Positions 15,858 to 24,368 of a DNA stretch of 37,269 bases are shown here, in pieces. A program made the translations under genes and the position numbers. Origin of the DNA: a virus; IMG/VR virus record IMGVR_UViG_3300049919_000146, positions 1 to 37,269 of that record. One strand, 5' to 3'. Position 1 is the stretch's first letter. Each line of letters begins with the position of its first letter. The notes under the pieces are model-generated. The model was not told where the DNA came from. It searched no databases and was given only the letters and a program-made list of their open reading frames with translations.

Positions 15858-16796
15858 TTAAGCAGCAACTTGAATATCGCTTAGCTTGCCTTGGCGGCGG
15901 CGCTGAGAACATCCAAGATTACCCATCCAGAAAATCTTAGTAAGCATTGAGTCAGTTGTTTCAAGAGAAGAGTGGTGTTCTTTTCTCATGTTGTTGTCTT
16001 TGTGAATGAAAAGATGAACATACTGCTCATTAAGAGCGTAGATCGTCTTAGCTGCAGCATGAGAGTCAACAACCAAAGGAATGCCGTTAATCATAAGTGA
16101 CTTGAAGCCAAGTTTACCCATGTCTTCAGATTCGATTCTTTGGAAAGCTGTGAAAAGATTGTAAGCTTCATCGAATACGTTTTGACGACAAGCTAAAAGC
16201 GTTGGAGCTTCTTTACCATCAGAAACCGCACCGATTAAAGTTTGGACAAGTGGAAGAGATAAAGCGCGATCAACCGCACCGTTAGATTTAACTACTGCGG
16301 CCCATGTTGCCATGTCGGCCACTGCAATTCCACCATAAGTAGAAGAAGTGCTAACCATAGCATCGAAACCAGTGATAACTTTAGAAGATGAGCCAGTACC
16401 GTCAGAGAAAAGTCCTACGGAAAGGTTTTCAGCAAAGTTAGATTCGCCAATTTTAATTTTAGATGCGATCAGGTCAAGCTTAGAAGCATCGCCAGAGCAT
16501 TTAGCAAGATCAAGACGAGATACGCGAATTGGCTCATAATACTGCTTCCAGTTATAAACCGCTGCACTCATGTTGTCTGTGCGATCAATTGTTAAAGCGT
16601 CAAGGTCTGAATAAGCACCGCCTGCTCCAGTAGCAGAACTAATAACCGGAACCTGGATAGCTAGGCCGCCAGAAACTTTTTTCGCTTTATCAGAAAAGCG
16701 CTTAAGCACTGGTGTACTAGCATAAATGTTATCAGTTAGAGTTTTGTCGATTGTGTTTTGAGAAATTGCTGTTAATTGAGCATACGTTAAGGCCAT
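15858..16796 (-). CDS. Major capsid (coat) protein
   Basis: The start is ATG 16796 (MALTYAQLTAISQNT). An in-frame ATG five codons earlier lies inside the GGAGGGA ribosome-binding site and is rejected. The product is 312 residues. Features typical of HK97-fold coat proteins of podoviruses and siphoviruses are present: an N-terminal arm, DKAKKVSGGLAIQVPVI near 40-55, and YNWKQYYEPIRVSRLDLAKC (about 87-106), which resembles the E-loop-to-spine transition of such proteins. The strong ribosome-binding site and position directly after scaffold and portal support it. The C-terminal KIFWMGNLGCSQRRRQGKLS matches the normal end of this coat group. Confidence 0.9.
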   Translation of the reverse strand: MALTYAQLTAISQNTIDKTLTDNIYASTPVLKRFSDKAKKVSGGLAIQVPVISSATGAGGAYSDLDALTIDRTDNMSAAVYNWKQYYEPIRVSRLDLAKCSGDASKLDLIASKIKIGESNFAENLSVGLFSDGTGSSSKVITGFDAMVSTSSTYGGIAVADMATWAAVVKSNGAVDRALSLPLVQTLIGAVSDGKEAPTLLACRQNVFDEAYNLFTAFQRIESEDMGKLGFKSLMINGIPLVVDSHAAAKTIYALNEQYVHLFIHKDNNMRKEHHSSLETTDSMLTKIFWMGNLGCSQRRRQGKLSDIQVAA

Positions 16797-16842
16797 AAAA
16801 ATTCCCTCCATGGGATTGTTAAAATAAAGTTAAAATTCTGTC

Positions 16843-17760
16843 CTAACTCTTTCCTGTGAGCTGCTTAGCAAAGTACCTAACCGCATCAAAAGTATTAGAT
16901 GGCACCGCTGCTTTAGTTGGAGCATTTGAACTTTTTACCGCACCGGCAGTAGCAACTGCAGGACGCGCTTGTACTTTCTTTTGAACCGCTTCAACTTTAG
17001 CTTTCGAGGCCGCTGCTTTAGTTAAGTTCGCGCCGTACATGGCATAAAAAGCATTCTCCAAAGAGAGCTTAGGATTATCCGCCCAGGCATCTTCAACTTT
17101 TAACCAATCAACTTTTATTCCCGCTATTTCTGCTTCTTTTCCAAGCGTACTTTTCACTTGGTTCATTTCTGAATCAAGTTTTGTGCGAGTAACTTCATCG
17201 CTGGCCTTGTTAAGAAAAGAGTCGAGCTTCTCATTTAAAGCTTTGTTCTGTTCTTTAAGTTCGTTAATGACCGGGTTGTTAAATTGCTTTTGATGGGCCT
17301 GAAACTTTTCTTTAATGACTTCAAATAAATCTGGGTCATTTTGTGCAGTCTCGGTGAGAAAAGAATCTAATTCGTCATGAGCTTGGACTTTCTCATGATA
17401 CTGAGCGCGAAATTCCTTTTCCACTTGAACTTTCTCTTCCGTGAAAGCTTTTCTTTCAAGCTCTAAAGTTTCCTTTGCGGCCTGAATCTCTTGAAATTCT
17501 TTGGCGGTTAATTTCGGTTCCTCCTTAATGGGAGCTTCCATTTCGGGCGCCTCAATGGGTGCCTCTGTTTCTTCGCCTTCAAGAGTTGGTTCATCTGATT
17601 CGCCATCATCTAACGCTTCAGTATTAACTGCTTCCTCGTTGACTTCGCCAATCGCTTCCGTGCTTTCGGTTTCTGTCTCAAAATCTGACCCCTCATCCAG
17701 AGTTGCCACGTCAATACCTAGTTCGCTCGCTGCCGAGTAAACGCTGTTAAGATCAGACAT
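16843..17760 (-). CDS. Scaffolding protein
   Basis: This is a 305-residue protein. Residues 15-75 are extremely acidic (Glu/Asp/Thr-rich). Residues 85-200 form charged coiled coil (LELERKAFTEEKVQVEKEF). The C-terminal 50 residues are basic and Ala-rich and end DAVRYFAKQLTGKS. This acid-coil-basic order is the hallmark of capsid scaffolds, whose basic end binds the coat. It lies between portal and coat, as in P22-like and T7-like phages. Four bases separate it from the portal stop. Confidence 0.88.
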   Translation of the reverse strand: MSDLNSVYSAASELGIDVATLDEGSDFETETESTEAIGEVNEEAVNTEALDDGESDEPTLEGEETEAPIEAPEMEAPIKEEPKLTAKEFQEIQAAKETLELERKAFTEEKVQVEKEFRAQYHEKVQAHDELDSFLTETAQNDPDLFEVIKEKFQAHQKQFNNPVINELKEQNKALNEKLDSFLNKASDEVTRTKLDSEMNQVKSTLGKEAEIAGIKVDWLKVEDAWADNPKLSLENAFYAMYGANLTKAAASKAKVEAVQKKVQARPAVATAGAVKSSNAPTKAAVPSNTFDAVRYFAKQLTGKS

Positions 17761-17764
17761 TCAG

Positions 17765-19738
17765 TTAAACTCCCTGTATTGGTGCTGTCGGTGCTTCTTG
17801 AGGCATCGGAGCGCCGTTTATTAATGCTTTTAATTGTTCGTTTTCTGCTTGCAGTTGTTGAAGTGCCAACATAGTTTCGTCGGCCTCATTTAGTGCTTCA
17901 AGAATTCTGGCCTTATTAGGCACGTCAATAGTCTGGAAATAAACTTGTGGCTTAATCCATCCCTTATCAACATAGGCCTCCATGACTCTGGCCTGTGCTT
18001 CTTTATCACTGCCAGCAAGGGAACTTTGAGTAACTCTTACGTCATACTCAAGATCGCGTACTTGCTCTGGATCAAACTTAACTAGCTTCACTTCGCCCGT
18101 GGTGTTATCTGTCACACGCATAAGGCGCTCAGAAGTCCAGTATTTAGCGTTTCTGGCGGCAACGAGCTTGCCTAGTCTAGGTATTGAGTAAAATACTAGA
18201 GAGCTTGATTTAAGCCTAATGCGCCCATTGGTTTGTTGCTGTAGCCGCTCAATAGCAGCGGCGGCAGTAATGCCTCCAGGTTGACGCCCTTGAGAGGCCT
18301 CATTTAGTCCTGTGATAATTTGCATGAATTGTTGGTCTGATTGTTTTCTAATTGAAAGCTGTGGAGAAGTTTGTCCAGGTTCTAAGCGTCTAAACTGTGA
18401 ACCCTTGTTAATGACATAAACCTTGCCGCGCTTATTAGTAATCGAGCCTGGCTCAACGCCACAATCATTCTCCATAACCCAACCAGGATTACTGGTTAAA
18501 TGAAGTGACTCGTATTCAGCGTTATCCATTTCGTTAAATGATTTCTGTGATGGTAAAATGTTTTTAACTTCACCTGTGGCCCAAATGGATTTTTCATCTT
18601 TGTAGCAATAGTAGGGAACTAGCGGTACCAACCCATCATTTACCGGTGGATTACCGTCATAGACAATTACGCTTCCAATCTTTATTACAAGTCTTAGAAA
18701 GTTTTCGTATTTCGGTCTTTCACCTTTAGGATTGATCGCTTCATACTGTTTATGAATGCGATTGTGATCTTGAATCATCTCAATAATAAGTCCCAATTCT
18801 GGATCTTCTTTAAGGGATTCAATGTCATTCTCGGTCACTAGCGCAGGGTTAAGACCAAGAGCTTCGGCGGTGATGGCCACTAATTGAGCTTCATGCGCCT
18901 CATAGTGCTGTGGATGATCTTCAAAGCGTCCAATGTCAGGATTAATGCCTTGAAAGAATTGCTCAGTTTCTTTTTCAATTTCTTTTAGTGTTTCTTCTTC
19001 TGGCACAGCTTGCATGGTGAAATCTTTAAGCCATGCCTCTTCTATTTCGCACATACCGTCGAGCTTGTACTTATCTTCGCCGTTTTCGGTGCCCTTAACG
19101 TAGTTATGGCGCGTCTCAGATAGTCCCTTGGAATCTTGTCCCATTGAACCATTAGCGTTTGATGTTGCCTTAATTTGATCTTTAAACTTAGGAAATTTTC
19201 TTTTGGCCTCTTCGACTCTGACTGGAAACTTAATTCCAACAAAGCTCGCCTCATCTAGTTCGGTTGCCGCTGGGTCTAAGTAAATATGCTCCCATGGGAT
19301 ATTTTTAATAGTAGTGATACCCTGGCCGTTTTCGGCATCTGGGTCATAGTCAACATAATGGAAGCCGGTGCCAGTTTTGAGCGCCGATCTTAGGGCCATA
19401 ACAAGCTTTAAAAAGAATGCTTGCTGCTCATAAGTAAAGTGGACCGAAGCCTCTAGCATCTTAGATGACTCTTCATGCTCTGCTTTACGGGAAAGAATAT
19501 CGGTCGAAGGCAAGGCATCGGTTAAGACAGCTACTTCTTGTTCAACCAAAGGAAAAACTAAGTTCTTAAATGAGCGGTTTTTATCTTTCCAGTGCTTACC
19601 AGAGTAAAAGTCCTCACACTCGCGCCACTCTTCTTCAAAGGTTTCACGATAGCTAAGCGCCTCTTTAAAGTGCTTATTAACTAGCTCAATGGTTTTAAGG
19701 TCAATATTTTGGGAGTCATTGTCTTTTTTAATTTCCAA
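17765..19738 (-). CDS. Portal protein
   Basis: This is a 657-residue protein beginning MEIKKDNDSQNIDLK. The N-terminal part contains YRETFEEEWRECEDFYSGKHW (about 33-53), a recognised opening of podovirus portals, and IKNIPWEHIYLDPAATE near 140. The central part has VPYYCYKDEKSIWATGEVKN, NEMDNAEYESLHLTSNPGWV and the NEASQGRQPGGITAAAAIERLQ stretch (about 480-500), typical of the P22/SPP1-wide portal superfamily. The portal is the dodecameric DNA gateway in the head. Length is close to the 650-725 usual for podoviruses. Confidence 0.92.
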   Translation of the reverse strand: MEIKKDNDSQNIDLKTIELVNKHFKEALSYRETFEEEWRECEDFYSGKHWKDKNRSFKNLVFPLVEQEVAVLTDALPSTDILSRKAEHEESSKMLEASVHFTYEQQAFFLKLVMALRSALKTGTGFHYVDYDPDAENGQGITTIKNIPWEHIYLDPAATELDEASFVGIKFPVRVEEAKRKFPKFKDQIKATSNANGSMGQDSKGLSETRHNYVKGTENGEDKYKLDGMCEIEEAWLKDFTMQAVPEEETLKEIEKETEQFFQGINPDIGRFEDHPQHYEAHEAQLVAITAEALGLNPALVTENDIESLKEDPELGLIIEMIQDHNRIHKQYEAINPKGERPKYENFLRLVIKIGSVIVYDGNPPVNDGLVPLVPYYCYKDEKSIWATGEVKNILPSQKSFNEMDNAEYESLHLTSNPGWVMENDCGVEPGSITNKRGKVYVINKGSQFRRLEPGQTSPQLSIRKQSDQQFMQIITGLNEASQGRQPGGITAAAAIERLQQQTNGRIRLKSSSLVFYSIPRLGKLVAARNAKYWTSERLMRVTDNTTGEVKLVKFDPEQVRDLEYDVRVTQSSLAGSDKEAQARVMEAYVDKGWIKPQVYFQTIDVPNKARILEALNEADETMLALQQLQAENEQLKALINGAPMPQEAPTAPIQGV

Positions 19739-19867
19739 ATGCCCATCCTAATTAAGCGCTGAATAGTTCCTAAATTGTGAATCATAAGTAGGGCGAACTC
19801 TACGCCTCCTTCGGCAGGTAGAAGTTGATAAGGAATGAGCACGGGTGTTTTAAGTAGGATTAAAAGC

Positions 19868-20275
19868 ATGAAAACATACTTATATAAATTCTCGGATGGT
19901 TCCGAGATTCACCGCGAACCGACTCGGGCAACCATGGATGAAATAGAAACCATTTGTTCCGAGCAAGGGATTAAATTAATCTTTAACGGTTTTCGTGACC
20001 AACTTGACTCGATCCAGTTACTTCGGGCCAACTCGCATAAGACTAAAACTGATGGCTTTCAACCTGGATTTCATCCGGCGCTTGGCATGGAAATCCGCAC
20101 CAATGGGCAATATCAGCAAGTATTAAAAGAACGGGGTATGGTTGAAATCGGTAACGAAAAGCGCACAGAGGTAAAACGTAAATCCAATGTGGCCGAAACT
20201 TTAGTACAAGAAGCTCAAAAGGCCGGTGCTGATCTTGGAGGAGTAGCAATTGATAAACTACTAGGGAAAACATGA
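19868..20275 (+). CDS. Plus-strand hypothetical protein beside the portal
   Basis: This is a 135-residue protein started at MKTYLYKFSDGSEIHRE, with TAGGA nine bases before. An upstream ATG at 19835 in the same frame also has AAGGA before it and cannot be excluded. The segment DGFQPGFHPALGMEIRTNGQ (about 59-78) followed by YQQVLKERGMVEIGNE looks like a small phage family often coded next to portals, with a helical, Ala-rich C-terminus. It opens a three-gene plus-strand island inside the minus-strand head module. Function unknown; possible assembly role. Confidence 0.7.
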   Translation: MKTYLYKFSDGSEIHREPTRATMDEIETICSEQGIKLIFNGFRDQLDSIQLLRANSHKTKTDGFQPGFHPALGMEIRTNGQYQQVLKERGMVEIGNEKRTEVKRKSNVAETLVQEAQKAGADLGGVAIDKLLGKT

Positions 20276-20457
20276 GGACTAATCATGCTGGTATCACTGA
20301 AAAAGCCGAGTTCAAAATCGATCAAGACAAGTTTAACGAGGGATGGGAAAGGGTGTTTGGAAAAAAGAAATGCACTTGCAAGGTTGACGTTACCGAGTAT
20401 GGCGAGGGCATATTTTATACGTGTGATTATTGCGAAGAGAGGGTTTTAAATGAGTGA
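20272..20457 (+). CDS. Small zinc-ribbon-like protein
   Basis: This is a 61-residue protein, with its start overlapping the previous stop (ATGA). It has four Cys arranged KCTCKVDVTEYGEGIFYTCDYC (CxC...CxxC), suggesting one bound zinc. It begins MRTNHAGITEKAEFKID. No family is recognised. It is part of the plus-strand island and probably translated through coupling. Confidence 0.6.
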   Translation: MRTNHAGITEKAEFKIDQDKFNEGWERVFGKKKCTCKVDVTEYGEGIFYTCDYCEERVLNE

Positions 20458-20528
20458 CTTGCACTTAATAGTCCTATTTTCATTGTATCAATGATGCTGA
20501 TTATCTTGCTTGAAAACGGTAATAAATA

Positions 20529-20780
20529 ATGGACGGACTAGCTAAATACGATTGGCGCGAGTTAAGAAAGAAAACACTGCAAGAAATTGCCGCTCATCGT
20601 GGACAAAAGATTTCTAAGCGGCGCACCACTAAGCAAACTAGAAAGATTCATTTACAAAAAAGCGGTCACTCTGTATGTGACATGGGGTGGAAGGGCCTAA
20701 TTGATCTAACTTTAGATGAAAACGAAGTGACTTGTTATTACTGCCAGAAAGTCTTAGGACAAATGCACGTTATTGATTAA
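20529..20780 (+). CDS. Small Cys/His protein of the plus-strand island
   Basis: This is an 83-residue protein, basic in its first half (TLQEIAAHRGQKISKRRTTK) and with SGHSVCDMGWKGLIDLTLDE and VTCYYCQKV in the second. The H/C plus CxxC pattern may bind zinc. The stop codon overlaps the stop of a minus-strand gene tail to tail. The 71-bp gap before it has a hydrophobic reading frame without a usable start. Function unknown. Confidence 0.6.
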   Translation: MDGLAKYDWRELRKKTLQEIAAHRGQKISKRRTTKQTRKIHLQKSGHSVCDMGWKGLIDLTLDENEVTCYYCQKVLGQMHVID

Positions 20781-20932
20781 TCAAAATAAGATTCAACCTC
20801 ACCCTTCATGACCTTGTCCTCATCTAGTGAAGGATCATAGGCCGGACGAAACACCATTGCCAGAAACTCAGTTTCATAGGCGCCAGCTTTCACCCCAAAC
20901 CATTTACGATAAAGCCTTATTAAGTATTTCAA
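20777..20932 (-). CDS. 51-residue protein with TTG start after large terminase
   Basis: A TTG at 20932 overlaps the terminase stop (TTGA) and opens 51 codons, MKYLIRLYRKWFGVKAGAYE to DEDKVMKGEVESYFD. A GAGGAAA run lies about ten bases before the TTG. The peptide is balanced in charge and its Tyr/Trp-containing N-terminus looks like real protein. It ends overlapping the stop of the convergent plus-strand gene by four bases. Support is the coupling, the ribosome-binding site and protein-like composition. Confidence 0.5.
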   Translation of the reverse strand: MKYLIRLYRKWFGVKAGAYETEFLAMVFRPAYDPSLDEDKVMKGEVESYFD

Positions 20933-22560
20933 AATGTAGTTTCCTCGTTTTCATCTTGTGAATACTTTAACATTTCATTTAGTGATTTGAAACGGGTCTT
21001 GTTAGTCGTTTCAAATGCTCCATTCGTTCCGGGTGTTACCGCTTGCGACAAGGCTATCAAAGCAATCCCTAAGCAGGCAACCCGGTCCTTCCCATTGATT
21101 AACACGTTTCCGTTATGTTGAACCACACAAGTTAGCATTTCTTTTAAGGTCTCTTCACACTTAATGGCCAGTGAACCATCTCGAAAGCATTCTTTGAACT
21201 GATCGAGCATTTCCATTTTAGACTTGGCCGTATTAAGCCATCCGATGCGATCTCTTAACTCTTTACCCGGTTCTTCCTTGGCCTCTCTTCTATATAAAGC
21301 GTGGTACTTGCGCCGCTTGATTGAATTCTCAACCGCATGCCCATGGTTATTTGACTCCCATGATAAAATGGCCTGATTGAAGTATTTGGCCACCTCAACC
21401 AAAAGACCGCCAAACAGGTCAGGATCGACTTTCCCGGCAAAGGCAGCATATTGTTCATAGTCCTTGCCAAGTACACTCAGGGCCGAATTATCCCCATCCT
21501 CAAGTCCTTCCGCCGGATCTCCTGCGACCGAATAGGCCATATCTTTATGTGGTTGTTTGAAAATCTTAACCTGATAGCAATGCTCACCGCCCTGCATATC
21601 CTCAACCACAAAGGTCTTTAACTCATACTCGACTTGCGCGGCGGTTTTTATAGCGGTAGCGATAAGCTTCTGGTTAAAGAATGGTCTACCTGATGCTAGG
21701 AATGCCTCTAGTGGGTAAGACGGGTACTCCTGCTCCATAAATTCTTTTTGTGATTCTTTCTTTAGTGCATACCAGTTCTTTTGATTTTGACTTAATTCAA
21801 TTGATTGATCTTGCTTAATATAGGCAAAGTAATCCAGAAGCTCTTTAGTGAATTCAACCTCTGCCTCCAGGGCATACTCTGGATTATTCCACCATGGATA
21901 GAAAAAGAATTTAAACTCCAGGCTTGCCAGCGCCTTATTAGACTTACCCATTGCATTCTGGCAAATCTCATAGAATTTTCCATTAGCACCCTCGGCGGTT
22001 GACTCAATATCAATATGCCCGTTCATTGGCACGGCCTCAAATGCACCTGAAATAATCTCTTTAGCTTTCTCGGGATATTTGGCCGAAATTTTACCAAGCT
22101 CTGAAATATGCAAGCGTGAAAGTGTTCCCCCTCGAAACGACGTATCAACACTAAAGACCGATCCGTTTGGAAAGCGATACTCCCCCACTTTGTCTGTCGT
22201 AGGTATACGATGCTTTTTTAACCAATCAGGTAAATACTCAAATGCTAGCTTGGCCTTCTCGAATATCTTGGCAGCATTATCCAGGTCATCGGCAATAATT
22301 CCGGCCTCAAAGTATTCATTGAATAAGCAATCATCTAAAGCGTCGATAACCGCCAACGTGGTAAAACCAAGCTGCCTGGCCTTAAGGTTCACGTTTCGAT
22401 TATGCCGATTCTGAATATAATGGGTTTGCTCTGGGTTAAGCTTAAACGGGATAACCGCCGCGCTCTTATCCCGAATGTAGTACAGGTGATTTAGCCGATA
22501 AAGCTTATTAGTAAAAACCTTTTCAAAATCTAAGTCACGGCTATTTATTTCTAAAGGCAT
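20929..22560 (-). CDS. terL: Terminase large subunit
   Basis: This is a 543-residue DNA-packaging motor. The ATPase domain shows an adenine-binding region with FKLNPEQTHYI (39-49), a deviant Walker A at 60-68 (KARQLGFTT), a Walker B-like SRLHISE ending in Glu154 and a coupling motif IESTAEG at 185-191. The nuclease domain shows AGDPAEGLEDGDNSA with Asp348, SWESNNHG with Glu402 and KDRVACLGIAL with Asp492, the three acidic residues expected for the RNase H-like fold. It overlaps the small terminase by 20 bases. The deviant Walker A and the motif spacing fit P22/T7-era podoviral terminases, but the packaging type cannot be read from this alone. Confidence 0.95.
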   Translation of the reverse strand: MPLEINSRDLDFEKVFTNKLYRLNHLYYIRDKSAAVIPFKLNPEQTHYIQNRHNRNVNLKARQLGFTTLAVIDALDDCLFNEYFEAGIIADDLDNAAKIFEKAKLAFEYLPDWLKKHRIPTTDKVGEYRFPNGSVFSVDTSFRGGTLSRLHISELGKISAKYPEKAKEIISGAFEAVPMNGHIDIESTAEGANGKFYEICQNAMGKSNKALASLEFKFFFYPWWNNPEYALEAEVEFTKELLDYFAYIKQDQSIELSQNQKNWYALKKESQKEFMEQEYPSYPLEAFLASGRPFFNQKLIATAIKTAAQVEYELKTFVVEDMQGGEHCYQVKIFKQPHKDMAYSVAGDPAEGLEDGDNSALSVLGKDYEQYAAFAGKVDPDLFGGLLVEVAKYFNQAILSWESNNHGHAVENSIKRRKYHALYRREAKEEPGKELRDRIGWLNTAKSKMEMLDQFKECFRDGSLAIKCEETLKEMLTCVVQHNGNVLINGKDRVACLGIALIALSQAVTPGTNGAFETTNKTRFKSLNEMLKYSQDENEETTF

Positions 22561-22855
22561 TCACAAGCTCAGTGATTGGATCAACGCCATCATTCCCGTC
22601 CGAATCAATCGGCCTGCGCTTTCCATAAAGGTAAGGCATTAGGTCTCTAGCAGCATCCATGCGCTTGTCGAGGTCAATATCAAACTCACTAACTTTCAGT
22701 GATTCAAAATCACCGATAGCAATCATCATTAAAATTTTGGCAGGATTACAACCAAGCTCATTTGCCATGTCGATAATCTCTTGATTCTTTTTATTAAGCG
22801 ATCCTGCTTTTCTTCCTGCGTTTTCGGGTCTTGGTTTGCCTGGTTCAAATGCCAT
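22541..22855 (-). CDS. terS: Terminase small subunit
   Basis: This is a 104-residue protein immediately upstream of the large subunit. It starts MAFEPGKPRPENAGRKAGSL, with a basic disordered N-terminus, then helices with GCNPAKILMMIAIGDFESL and MDAARDLMPYLYGKRRPID, a pattern I know from small terminases of podovirus-like phages. These bind the packaging start and regulate the large subunit. No ribosome-binding site is obvious just before the ATG. It is shorter than P22 gp3. Confidence 0.8.
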   Translation of the reverse strand: MAFEPGKPRPENAGRKAGSLNKKNQEIIDMANELGCNPAKILMMIAIGDFESLKVSEFDIDLDKRMDAARDLMPYLYGKRRPIDSDGNDGVDPITELVNAFRNK

Positions 22856-22887
22856 AAATCATGTTACTCTGTGTTATTTTAACGTGA

Positions 22888-23091
22888 TTACTCTTTAAAG
22901 TCTTGTCGATCCCATCCAGGAATTTCTTTTTCTTGAACTTTACCTTCGCCTCTATTGTATCTTAAATAAGTTTTTCTTTTTTTTGATTCTTCCTCTAGTT
23001 CTCCGGGTAACATTTTCTGAGTTGTATTAACCGTGCCTTTCCGGTTCTGAGGTATTTTACCCTTGCCACCCAATTCTTCCCACATTCCCAT
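22888..23091 (-). CDS. Small charged hypothetical protein
   Basis: This is a 67-residue protein, MGMWEELGGKGKIPQNRKGT at the start, very rich in Lys, Glu, Arg and Gly (KKRKTYLRYNRGEGKVQEKE). It is probably disordered or DNA-binding. It lies two bases after the secreted-protein gene and before the small terminase, so it may be part of the packaging transcript. Unrecognised. Confidence 0.55.
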   Translation of the reverse strand: MGMWEELGGKGKIPQNRKGTVNTTQKMLPGELEEESKKRKTYLRYNRGEGKVQEKEIPGWDRQDFKE

Positions 23092-23093
23092 TT

Positions 23094-23414
23094 TTATCCC
23101 TTTGCTTTACATCTGTAATAAACAGGCGCCTGGTAAGAACCTTCATGATACCTAATCACGTTAAAGCCAGATGGTGCGTATTCCCAACTTTCGCCTAGTT
23201 CTTTTTGAGGAGACCAAAACTCGGCATCGTCTCCACATGCTTCATAGACTATATGGCCAGCAATTTCGTAATCAGGCGCATGTGCTCTAGCGACTTCATA
23301 ACCTAGTCTTGTCCATTTTAGTTTATCGACCTGAGCAGTATTTTCCATCTCGCTCTTCGGCGCACCAAAGCTAGTTACTGGCATTAACAATAAAATAAAC
23401 AAAAGTGTTTTCAT
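23094..23414 (-). CDS. Small secreted protein
   Basis: This is a 106-residue protein with a clear Sec signal peptide (MKTLLFILLLMPVTSFGAP, cleavage after SFG or SFGA). The mature chain has two Cys (YEACGD, YRCKA), fitting one disulfide. The ATG is placed seven bases after a perfect TATAAT with extended -10 (TGGTATAAT), so the message would start at the ATG itself. Function unknown; the strong promoter and export suggest a host-surface or superinfection role, which is only an inference. Confidence 0.75.
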   Translation of the reverse strand: MKTLLFILLLMPVTSFGAPKSEMENTAQVDKLKWTRLGYEVARAHAPDYEIAGHIVYEACGDDAEFWSPQKELGESWEYAPSGFNVIRYHEGSYQAPVYYRCKAKG

Positions 23415-23420
23415 GCTATG

Positions 23421-23429
23421 ATTATACCA
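23421..23429 (-). promoter_or_regulatory. Extended -10 promoter for the secreted protein
   Basis: On the minus strand the sequence is TGGTATAAT, a perfect -10 with the TGn extension. A -35 is weak (TTCAGG at 18 bases). The usual start point, seven bases after the hexamer, falls on A of the ATG at 23414. A leaderless or nearly leaderless transcript is therefore predicted. Confidence 0.65.
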
Positions 23430-23493
23430 CTAATTCATCCCTATCCTGAATCCGCGCACTTGGTAGGACTTAACTCTTTTTTAGTGCCAATTT

Positions 23494-23856
23494 TTAGAGG
23501 TCACTCACTTCTTTAACCTTTATAACTAGCTTCTTTTCATTGCTAATTTTCTGATCGGTATTGATTTGCCTAATGTATTTCCATGAGTCGTTTGCGATAA
23601 TTTTTGAAAGTACAAGTGAATCAATAAACGGCTTAAATGAACTAATTAGGTTGTCGTAATCTAGCGCCCTTGCTCCATGCCTAGTGATTGAGATCTTAAA
23701 CTTCTCAAGCGGCATTTCTGGTTTCTTACCTCGGCACAATAACTCCATGTCTTGTTTAATTTTTTTAAATAGCGCATGATGAGCGAAGCGATTACTTCCC
23801 TTGGTTCGGTTAGCATCTGTCGCTGCGGTTGGAATTTCAATTTCAAGTATGTACAT
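23494..23856 (-). CDS. RusA-like Holliday junction resolvase
   Basis: This is a 120-residue protein. Its central motif is ALDYDNLISSFKPFIDSLVL (about 74-93), followed by KIIANDSWKYI. This is the RusA signature: two Asp in DxD-N, a third Asp in FIDSL and a fourth in NDSW, which bind the metal at the active site. RusA enzymes cut four-way junctions and help resolve replication intermediates before packaging. It sits in the leftward unit beside the terminase genes rather than with the RecT gene. Length matches the family. Confidence 0.82.
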   Translation of the reverse strand: MYILEIEIPTAATDANRTKGSNRFAHHALFKKIKQDMELLCRGKKPEMPLEKFKISITRHGARALDYDNLISSFKPFIDSLVLSKIIANDSWKYIRQINTDQKISNEKKLVIKVKEVSDL

Positions 23857-23914
23857 AAAGGAAGCGTATAGCCTCCCCTGTGCATAACTCTATTGCTACT
23901 TCGGATAAATGAAA

Positions 23915-24352
23915 CTAGTTAGAGGCCGGAAGCCTTTCCATTAGTGCTTCACATTCCCTTTCTGCATCTGTTTGAAGTTGACGGCTTTTGTTAATTGCCT
24001 TATCTCGCTCGTTACTAAAATACCAGTATGCCGCAATTCCTGGTAGTACATAGGCCAAATACCCCGCACCCGTTACCATGTCTTTAGTCCTAACCCATTC
24101 ATTATATTCATAGACCGGGCCTATCGATCTTTCTATCTCTATGGCCTTACACTTATCTACTATTGTTTTAGGAACTTCACACATTACGGATTCACCATGA
24201 TGGTTAGTGTGTCCGAAATTATAATTATAAGAGGAGCTATTAGTGCTTGCTACACCTGACAGTATCATGCCTTTCCTGGCGCAATCTTGCTTATATGAAC
24301 GAGTGGCGAATCCAGCGCATGAGGTAATTAGTAATAAGCATAGGAATTTCAT
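23915..24352 (-). CDS. Lipoprotein with one internal membrane segment
   Basis: This is a 145-residue protein. The N-terminus MKFLCLLLITSCAGFATRS has a short lipoprotein signal with lipobox LITSC, lipid expected at Cys12. A hydrophobic segment lies at about 98-112 (AGYLAYVLPGIAAYWYF), followed by a charged helix ending EALMERLPASN. Four further Cys are present. It is the first long gene of the leftward unit and so may be made before virion proteins. An envelope role such as superinfection exclusion is possible, but nothing in the sequence proves it. Confidence 0.7.
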   Translation of the reverse strand: MKFLCLLLITSCAGFATRSYKQDCARKGMILSGVASTNSSSYNYNFGHTNHHGESVMCEVPKTIVDKCKAIEIERSIGPVYEYNEWVRTKDMVTGAGYLAYVLPGIAAYWYFSNERDKAINKSRQLQTDAERECEALMERLPASN

Positions 24353-24368
24353 AGCTATCCTTTGTTGG

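Noticed and set aside
20450-20528. Hydrophobic reading frame in the gap of the plus-strand island (SPIFIVSMMLIILLENG)
   Set aside because: It looks like a small membrane peptide but needs a frameshift to join an ATG; a single-base error or chance explains it equally well.
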